This document shows positions 56,901 to 64,000 of a stretch of 64,000 nucleotides of DNA, in pieces. The stretch is from contig JBAMJV010007662.1 of NCBI GenBank assembly GCA_037951105.1, forward strand, positions 1 to 64,000, written 5' to 3'. Both the position numbers and the translations under genes were made by a program. Origin of the DNA: Echinarachnius parma (taxonomy: Eukaryota > Echinodermata > Echinoidea > Clypeasteroida > Echinarachniidae). Positions within the stretch are counted from its first letter, which is position 1. The number at the start of each line of letters is the position of its first letter. Below the pieces are notes generated by a model. That model did not search any database and was not told where the DNA came from. It saw only the letters and a program-made list of their open reading frames with translations.

Positions 56901-59900
56901 TCAGGGTCTCACCTATACCGGTCCATTACAGTGACCCTACAAATCTCTCTTTTTCTTTTTGTTTTTTCAGAAAGACCACATCATCCGTGCGAGGTTCCAC
57001 TCACTGCCTACTACACTCATGATGCTCAATACGTGCTGCAGTTCATCAATGGTTCTGCGGGGCGCGACATCAAGGACTACAACGGCGCGACTTTGCCAGA
57101 CGGCACGTGGCTGGTGGCACGGTGCGAAGATCCTGGGAGGTACCGACTGGTCGGGGAGACTAGGAGGCTATGCACAGAGGGGGAGTGGTCTGCTCCAGAA
57201 CCTACCTGTGGTAATTATTGGCAAAGAGTGGCAGCATTGTTTTTGTTGCAGTGGCATCGTACGTATCAATGGAGTAACTTGTAATAATGGCTCGAATTAT
57301 CATCAGTGGCAAACACTTTAGTCCGGGGTAAGAATACATACATTATGCAAGTATAACCGGTTAAAAGGTTTCACACCTATTGAATTTGACTAGCCCATTA
57401 AAGTTTGTTACGGTCGTTTGACATTCCAGTCATAGCATAACCGGTCACTAGTAAAACTACGTCCTGAATGATCCAGAACGATCCGCAAAGAAATCATTAT
57501 ATATGTTCAAACTGTTATTCTAATAAAGAACTTAAAGGGATAGTTGAGTTCTGGTAAGGAGAGTACAGTTTTGGTGAAACTGAATTTTAGTAACCAAAAC
57601 CTGCATCATTACATTACAAACTAATAGTTATAACTAGAAAGGAACGCAAAATTACAAATGACGTAGTAAAGATCATGTTATCATTAACAAAAGAGCCGTT
57701 AAAACGTAAGAGGGCGCTCTCTAAACACTCATCGGTTTCAACCATTTTTAATAAAATATTGTGCATGTGATGTTTTGTTGAAATAGTGATTAGATAGAGA
57801 AATAACCAACAACTATTTAAATACCTATTTTGTAACTTTTTGAAAAGAGGAAGCATTTTTTGGAATTTTTAACGGCTGGTTCAAAATTCTCTAATAAACC
57901 TGGGGCCCCAGTTTTATTACAAATTGTTATATTTATGGATATTTCAGCCGTCTCTGAACTGATTGATGATTTTATTATTTAAATATTATGCTCTTTCAAA
58001 TTTTACACTCAGTTTTTCATTACCTCACAAAAAAAAAAAGTAGTCTAGCGCCCTCTCTACCAAAACTCAACTATCCCTTTAACTTTATACCGATCAAAAT
58101 GACCATTTCATATCATCTCTACTCCCTCTTTGTTTTCCATACAGAGCATAGAGCCCGCGTGATGTCACATCGACTCCGTTTGGAGGTCGCCTTTTAAGGT
58201 TAATCAACGGCTCTACAGTGGGTGACATCGAAAACTATGTCGGCCCACTTTTCCCAATATGGACATGTCAAGGTCTAACCTGTTTACCGTCCTATTACGC
58301 TGACCATAAACATCTCTCTTTGTATTTCTCTTTCCTGAGAAAGCACGGAACCCATCTGATGTCTCATTAACTACATTTGGAAGTCACGAGTTGTCAGTTT
58401 ATCAACGGCTCTGCGGTGCGTGACACCATTAACTATGACCATGACAGCGCCTCTTTGCCCGATGAGACGTGTCAGGGTCCCACCTTTATACCGGCCCATT
58501 GCAGTGATCATACATATCTATCATTGTTTGTTTGTATTTAGAGAGACCACGGATCCCTTGCGATGTCCCGGTGACTCCTCCTCGAAGTCACGTGCTGCAG
58601 TTCATCAATGGTTCTACGGTGCGCGACATCAATGAATATGAAAGCGCCACTTTGCCCGATGGCACGTGGCTGGTGGCACGGTGTGAAGATCCTGGGAGGT
58701 ACCGACTGGTCGGGGAGTCTAGGAGGATGTGCACAGAGGCGGAGTGGTCTGCTCCAGAACCTACCTGTGGTAATTATGGGAAGAATGTTCATGCATTGTA
58801 TTTGTTGGATTGTCATCGTAAGTATTGGTAATAATGGATATTGTGATAATTGCCCAAATTCGAATCAGTGACACAACTTAAGTCAGGGCTAAGAAGACAT
58901 ACATTATTCAAGTAACTGGTTAAATAGTTCCACACTTATCTAATTTCACTAGCCCATTAATCAGTCAAGACCACTTTCGCTTTTCCACTATCGTTAACAA
59001 TAGCGGATTCCCATTATTCTATAATCAATGTCGCTAGATGGCGCATATATCGTGGCGATAGTACCAGCGATACTATCGGTGATCGAAAATAAAATAAAAT
59101 TTTGTACAGCCGTTTTTCATTATATGCAGCTTTGTGTCCGCCATTCTATCCTTTCGCGTGCTAAGCGTATCTTGCCGTTTTCTTATCTTGCCGAGCTATA
59201 CGCCTCTTTCACACGCTCTGTCATATTATCTCGTTAATTCGTACCGTACCAGTTCGTACGGCATCAAACAGCTGTCGTGTAAGTCTATGCACGAATCAAC
59301 CGTTTATAGGAAAAAACGAACCCGCGTATTCGAGCAAGATTTTCGTAAAATGTTCAGGCCAGATCATTAAGAAAAACTACACATCATTAGTTTAGTTATC
59401 AAGGATGCTTCACATTTATTATTTAGATGATCTGTCCTGAAAATTGGGCAAAAATAAATGTAATTCAATTGAATGTAGTCGTTGCACAAATATCCCCATT
59501 GCCACAACACGTGGATCCGAACATGACGCAATATACTGCGTATGACGTGATAATCACGGAATACCACTTCATCGCTATATTGGCCGATTGTGGTTTTGCG
59601 AAAGTGGTCCTGACTGTTAATATTGGTTGTGGGCCCTAGATATATTATAATTGTTCCCATTAATTATTTGATCAAGCCCTCTAATTCAGATTTTATCACA
59701 ACAAAGGGTCGCTTGACATTTCAATCATAGCATAACCAGTCACCATACTACGTCCAGAGCGTAGCATTATAACTGATGAACTGGAATGTAAAAAGTTCGT
59801 CAGGATGCCTTTGCAAATGTGTTTTCATTTTTAATTGAAGTCGAATGTCACAGGTGCGACGTTATTCAAACCGTACTGGCAATTTCAGTAGAATATCTAC

Positions 59901-61623
59901 AGACTCGGCACTATTCGTATCTTTACCATTGCTATCATAATTATTTTCATTGTAGAACGTGTATCCACTTCCATCACTACCATTGGAATACCACACGTTG
60001 TAGCGAGCAACGGCACAATATTCATCTACCCACGGCTCTATGAAGCACCAAATCAATATCAGTACATATCTTGCAATCTTGGGGTCGGTGTAGGAGGATC
60101 AGCGAATCTCACGGTGCCACAGAATGTCAGGAGCATTCCGGTAATTACAGTGGTGTATTGTGGTTGGACTGAGTTGGGGGGCATACAAATGATTATTTAG
60201 GGGCATACCTTTCTTCAAATATTTTCCTTTGTTGTTTTTTGTTTGGACAATTTTTTGATTTTTATCATTTATTTATTTACGTTAAATGTTTTTGTTTAAT
60301 TTATTTATGTATTTTGTTATTATTATATTTTTTAAAATCTATTATTATGTTTTTATGTTGTATTTATTTCTGTATTTATTCGTAATTTTTTTTTAAATCA
60401 ATTTATTTATTTATCTATTTATTTGTATTACTATAATTTGTATTATTATTATAATTTGTTTGTTGTTGTTGTTGGGGGGGGGGGGGGGGGGGCATTCCCC
60501 CTGTGTCCCCTTCCCACAACGTTCCCCCTGTGCCCCCCCCCCCCCCCGTAACTACACTGCCGGGCCTGTCCATATTGGCCAATTATATTATTGTTATGTT
60601 ATATATAATGGTGGAAGCACACTATTATATGTCCCCCTCCCTCCGTACTACTGTTTACCACTTCAACGAATTTCGTTCGATTTTCACCAAACTTGGTGAC
60701 CTAAATTCTTAATGCAAAGTTTTGCAAACATTATGTGTTTGCTAACTTGTAAGGAGGTAACCTTCTTAATTACTTCAAGGACAAAATGGGCCCCTAAAAC
60801 CCATCAAATACAACCGAATGATATGTTTTAAAAGATGTAAACTTGTATGCAAACATTTCAGATTTAACTGCATAAATGAGGCCATCTGGCGAAAACAGCT
60901 TAGTAATATCAGAATTTAGAGCATTCAGAGCAATTTTTGATCACTTTATCGTGAATAGCGTTCTGATATGGTGACCTTATGAAATGTTTACGACTACATT
61001 TTGCAGAGCTTGGCCTGCTTGACAGGTGTGGCAAATATGGAAAGTGGTCGATCTAATAATAAAGGAATTGGAGCTGGGAGTAATAAGAAACTTATTATTT
61101 GACCGTCATACCTAAGCCAAGATGATCGCCACATTTAACATTTTTAATAATAGCCTTCAAATGAGAAATATTTATTTAAAACTGAGAATTTTTTTTTTAT
61201 CTTGGTCCATTTTCAATTCATACGTCAGCTCAACCATGTCAACCCAAGTCGATTTTCAAAGGATAGGATTGATAGTGTTTAAATGAATACATTTATTTGT
61301 TAAGATAAAAGAACAATTAAGGATACGCAGGCAAAGGATTAGTATCATAAGCAGCTAAATGGGTAGAATAATTATAAAAAGAATTCCCGTTTTACAAACC
61401 CCTTACACCATACTCTTTAATAATTTAAACGAAATATAGTTTTGTTTTATTTTATATTTTTTGTAGAAAGAGAAACACCGAGGTCGGAATTGGCTTGGTA
61501 GGGGTCAAATCATACGTGAGTACATCCTATTAAACCCGATCTTACAAGAACACTCGGGAAACTACTCATGCAGCACATCCAACACTACCACGCCCTCGCA
61601 CACAGTGGAAATTATCATCAAAG
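50847..61623 (+). CDS. Secreted/surface protein: signal peptide, three sushi (CCP) modules, Ig domain; 3' end beyond the window
   Basis: Coding exons: 50847-50922, 53917-54132, 56971-57210, 58542-58769, 59956-60140 and 61467-61623. All junctions are GT/AG and phases agree throughout (phase 1 up to exon 5, then 0, then 1). About 367 residues are visible with an open phase-1 end, so the gene must continue past the last exon seen; I found no further exon up to 64000. It begins with a signal peptide, then three CCP modules, then one V/I-type Ig domain split by an intron. CCP and Ig modules are typical of complement regulators, adhesion molecules and receptor ectodomains. Whether a membrane segment or cytoplasmic domain follows is unknown. 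The gene is divergently oriented to the NACHT gene, with the second exon-1 copy about 4.8 kb away. Confidence 0.8.
51640..51862. mobile_element. Partial, possibly inverted copy of the TTAA-type element
   Basis: It contains 'gagggcgccctct' and ends 'tgccaaaactgtacctttaa', matching the right end of the family. Confidence 0.5.
52672..52960. repeat. Interspersed repeat shared with 63898-64000
   Basis: 'gataaatggttgatgcaatgtatattgttgttatctgat' matches 'gatcaatggttgatacaatgtatattattgtgatctga' near the window end. The second copy is cut off by the window edge. Confidence 0.6.
53045..53572. mobile_element. About 530 bp TIR element
   Basis: The left end 'ttagggtggaattctcat' and right end 'atgagaattccagccctaa' are inverted; 'ggttaaattta' words recur internally. 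Confidence 0.65.
53917..54132 (+). CDS. CCP (sushi) module 1
   Basis: A symmetrical phase 1-1 exon of 216 nt. It has four Cys: VCFGSS, RNCPRGFYA, SHCENGTWT and WPTCG. This is the C1-C2-C3-C4 sushi pattern, with the Gly-x-Trp before the last Cys. It contains a long insertion-free C1-C2 loop. Confidence 0.8.
54271..54822. mobile_element. Fold-back TIR element, 552 bp, same family as 13071-13584
   Basis: It has CAGGGTGGCC/GGCCACCCTG ends with flanking TA and inverted arms with the same internal words ('ggaacctgacatggt'). It sits in intron 2 of the CCP/Ig gene. Confidence 0.82.
55415..56525. mobile_element. Two adjacent copies of the TTAA-type element
   Basis: 55415-55925 ends 'ctcaactatccctttaac'. 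56005-56525 starts 'ttaaagggatagtacagttttgg' and ends 'aaactgtactacca'. They share the interior 'taatagttataactc' and 'gaaaggtatacacaatt' words. Confidence 0.72.
56629..56890 (+). pseudogene. Two decayed CCP exon copies upstream of module 2
   Basis: 56629-56735 ('cagagagagcacggaacccgtgtgatg...') and 56771-56890 ('ccagagagaccacaaaacccttg...ttcaccaaggactctg...gcctgatg') match the starts and middles of the CCP exons but carry stops and indels and lack the Cys-rich 3' half. Confidence 0.7.
56971..57210 (+). CDS. CCP (sushi) module 2
   Basis: A phase 1-1 exon of 240 nt. Cys positions: HPCEV, ARCEDPGRYRL, RRLCTEGEWS and EPTCG. Its 3' half is nearly identical at the DNA level to module 3 and into the following intron (GGTAATTAT). 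The 5' halves differ much more. Confidence 0.85.
57532..58082. mobile_element. TTAA-flanked TIR element, about 550 bp (best copy of the family)
   Basis: Ends: TTAAAGGGATAGTTGAGTT and AACTCAACTATCCCTTTAA, i.e. TTAA on both sides, as with piggyBac-type insertion. The interior holds 'gtaaccaaaacctgca...gagggcgctctctaaa'. It is inserted in a CCP/Ig gene intron between decayed CCP copies. Confidence 0.78.
58140..58495 (+). pseudogene. Two decayed CCP exon copies between modules 2 and 3
   Basis: 58140-58245 and 58333-58495 both begin with an acceptor-like 'cagagcatag/gagaaagcacgg' and continue through the 'atcaacggctct...gtgacatc' segment of the module. Frames are broken and the C3/C4 half is lost. 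Confidence 0.72.
58542..58769 (+). CDS. CCP (sushi) module 3
   Basis: A phase 1-1 exon of 228 nt with the same Cys pattern as module 2 (IPCDV, ARCEDPGRYRL, RRMCTEAEWS, EPTCG). It arises from a duplication that also copied intron sequence: 58890-58960 resembles 57330-57405. Confidence 0.85.
58962..59616. mobile_element. 655 bp TIR element with TTAAT target duplication
   Basis: The ends are CAGTCAAGACCACTTTCGC and its near complement GCGAAAGTGGTCCTGACTG. TTAAT flanks both sides (58957-58961 and 59617-59621). The insertion splits intron sequence that is continuous in the paralogous stretch after module 2 (57400-57470 versus 58950 and 59700-59760). No coding region was recognised. Confidence 0.75.
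59956..61623 (+). CDS. Ig domain, encoded by two exons
   Basis: Exon 59956-60140 encodes IGIPHVVASNGTIFIYPRLY, then YISCNLG (B-strand Cys). Exon 61467-61623 supplies NWLGRG (core Trp) and EHSGNYSCS (the 'D/x-S-G-x-Y-x-C' F-strand). The intron lies inside the fold, as in many Ig genes. A phase-1 donor GTATAG follows at 61624. Several N-x-S/T sites are visible. Confidence 0.7.
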
Positions 61624-62098
61624 GTATAGTATCATTGTTTGGTTTTCATAATAATAAAAAAAGGCAGTATCGGCTCGAGATTTTAAGATAAATCTGTATT
61701 CGTTCGGTTTTGATGATCTATACGGCACAAAGCAAACTAGCATCTTGCGACTGTTCCCAAAAAGGTGTAAAGTAATACTGCAAACCATGTTCAAACCTTT
61801 ACTTTTCATGTTATTGCATTTTGTTACGGCAAGAGGTACATGAAATTCGGGCAAAAGCATGTCAAATTCGAGCAATCGCATTAAAATCATATTCTGCCAA
61901 AATCATTTTAAGTTTGGACTAAATTATCAAAATTATGTTGTTGTTTTTTTTTTCGTTTCTCGGGCATCTAATGTTCTGTTTACACTATATGTTTTATTGC
62001 AATGTAAAATTGGTTATTTGAGCAAGAGGCCTCCGTAGCCCTCGGAAAAGAGTGCTTGCTCGCCCCAAATTGTAAGTGTGTAACATTTTCTTGTGTCC

Positions 62099-62637
62099 TT
62101 TAAAGGGACCGTTTATACAGTGTTGGTCAAACTAAATTGTTATTAACCAAAACTCGCACATATCATTGCAAACTATACAAACTAATAGTAATAACTCCAA
62201 AATGCACAAAACGTATACAAAATAATAAACAATTTAGGAAAAAACGCCTGTTATCATTCGAAAAGAGCCGTTAAAACTCGAAAGGGCGCTCTCTAAAAGC
62301 TCATAGGTTTCAACCATTGTTGATAAAATATAGTGTATGTGATGTTTTGTTAATTTTGCTTATATAGATGAATCATCAACAACTATCTAAAAACCTTCTT
62401 TTAAAAAGTTTGAACAAGTGTAATCATTTCAATTTTTTTTTTTAATATCATCGAATAAATCTGGGCCTTAGTATATTCCGAACACATATATTTATTGATA
62501 TTTTAGCTCTTTCTGAACCGATTCTTTATAAAATAAAGTTTATTCTGTCATTAAAATTGTAAGCTTTCTAAGATTTTACATTTAGTTTTTAATAAACTCA
62601 TAAAACAATTATATAACCAAACTGAACTACCCCTTTA
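62099..62637. mobile_element. Copy of the TTAA-type element
   Basis: It runs from 'tttaaagggaccgtttatacagtgttgg' to 'aaactgaactacccctt'. It is diverged, downstream of the last exon seen of the CCP/Ig gene. Confidence 0.7.
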
Positions 62638-63320
62638 GCCCTAATAATGCCCGGGCCCATTATGCATCCCGCCCCTCTGCTATGTTCCTGATCGCTCGAG
62701 AATGCGTCAAGATGATGCCCCCCCCCCCCCCCCCCCGCTTCGAGACTTTTTTTTGCCCATCTTTTCAAACAATTTCCTTTTCGGAAATCGGACCTACCGT
62801 TCTAAAGACACGTAACCTTTGGTATTTGTATGTCAGCGTAAACAAATGCTAATTTATCGTGATTTGTGTACAAATCGTATGGAAATATCATGGTAAAAAG
62901 ATATAAAACATTTGTTATTTGGTCTTGTTTTCAGTTTTGGTGTTCGTTTTGGGTCAGAATAGTTGAAATATAATAGTAGAAGTGAAACAAGAAAATACAG
63001 TAGTTCAAAAAACAGAAATACTTAACAAATTATCAAAATAATACGAACAAATAAGGCTCTTCCAGTTTGTTTTTGGTGGATTATTATTCCATATGGTCTG
63101 AAGAAAATATACTGAAAAACAATGTTTAATTATCAACAATATATAAATTATGGGCAAAAATGTGACCTCATTTGTTTATTTACCATGCATATTGAAATCA
63201 ATGATTAAGCAAAACAAATAATTAAATAACCACAGTATTGTATACACTTTACTTGACACGGGTGCAAATTGTCGCGGCGATCGGGAGTTTCACCGATGAG
63301 ATCTTATGGAGGCCGTAATA

Positions 63321-63472
63321 CCCCCCCCCCCCCCCCCCCCCGGCCCTGGAAAGACGAGGCCGCCATATTTGAGGTCTTTTTTTAACGGCAGGCAGGGGGT
63401 TAAAATCTTCACGCATTCTCGAGCAATTGAGAAAAAAAAAAATCGCCTGGAAAGGGGGGGGGGGGGGGGGTG
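63321..63472. repeat. C run and G run pair with inverted layout
   Basis: A run of about 20 C at 63321 and of about 17 G at 63457 flank unique sequence. They produce spurious poly-Pro/Gly frames. Confidence 0.8.
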
Positions 63473-64000
63473 CAGAATGCACACTGAATCATTAGTTGTG
63501 TCCGCATGGTCGGCACAAACTTTAAGTTATTTGTTAGTTATCTTGTACCTTGCTCCCGTACCTTTAAGTTTTGAAACTTAAAGATTTCAAACTGCAAGCT
63601 ATCTGCAAGATTACTGCAAGTTTAGATGCGCGTTAAGCGCGCAGTCTAGTTTCTTTACCGTGTGGACACGATCAACCACGAGACTCGTAGTTTAGGTTAG
63701 TCAGGGGTAGTCAGGTGAATCCGCGTGACCTCAAATGAAAAGGCGCTCACACTACTTCCGGTTTTAATTCTGCATCGTGTGGACACACATTTTGCAATTC
63801 TCGAGAATCGGCCTTACCGTGTGGACATGACCGCAAAGCGCGCAGGCTAGCCTAGTTCAAAAAGGCGAACTGCGGTGTAGCATCTCCACGCTTGATGATC
63901 TTTGAAGGGATCGAATAACTTGTTTAACATGAGCACAATGTGATCAATGGTTGATACAATGTATATTATTGTGATCTGAAACGTTTACTGAGTCATGTGT

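Larger units (their letters stand above)
61624..64000. other. Downstream intron of the CCP/Ig gene to the window end
   Basis: The last visible exon ends in an open phase-1 donor, so this is intronic. It holds a TTAA-type element, homopolymer runs and a GC-richer stretch (63600-63880) with 'taccgtgtggaca' three times. No exon was recognised. Confidence 0.6.

Overview
The window is eukaryotic nuclear DNA. It has spliced genes with GT/AG introns of roughly 0.1-1.5 kb, AT-rich introns full of short terminal-inverted-repeat (TIR) elements and G/C homopolymer runs, and animal-type domains. The gene content and intron scale fit a marine invertebrate deuterostome (echinoderm or hemichordate grade). 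That is an inference; no species-diagnostic sequence was recognised.

Region by region: (1) 1-5145 lies downstream of the main gene and holds repeats plus about eleven decayed ~150 bp copies of that gene's last exon. (2) 5146-39649, minus strand, is one very large gene that I could assemble into 36 coding exons with matching splice phases throughout. It encodes a protein of about 1932 residues: an N-myristoylation-type N-terminus, a Cys/Gly-rich three-repeat region, a malectin-like domain, an FBA-like (Fbs1-type) domain, a coiled coil, a DUF4062 (TIR-like) domain, a NACHT/STAND P-loop ATPase and C-terminal TPRs. The C-terminal half is of the nephrocystin-3/TEP1 type; the N-terminal half joins two modules from families known for binding N-glycans. 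The only break in the frame is one missing base in the FBA-coding exon. (3) 36971-49738 is an apparently perfect tandem duplication of a 6384 bp unit that carries exon 1 and upstream DNA, so the gene has two identical first exons. (4) 50847 to beyond the window, plus strand, is a divergently transcribed secreted or surface protein: signal peptide, three sushi/CCP modules, then an Ig domain split by an intron. Its 3' end lies outside the window.

Both genes share an odd feature: individual exons have been tandemly copied in place, and nearly all extra copies are decayed. This affects the P-loop exon (six decayed copies), the last TPR exon (about eleven), five other exons of the NACHT gene and the CCP exons of the second gene. 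The introns also carry TIR elements with striking internal word repeats, fold-back elements, and a 3.86 kb TIR element in intron 1. The two genes look like a head-to-head pair of recognition proteins, one cytosolic (candidate glycan-sensing STAND ATPase) and one extracellular (CCP/Ig). A functional link between them is only inferred.
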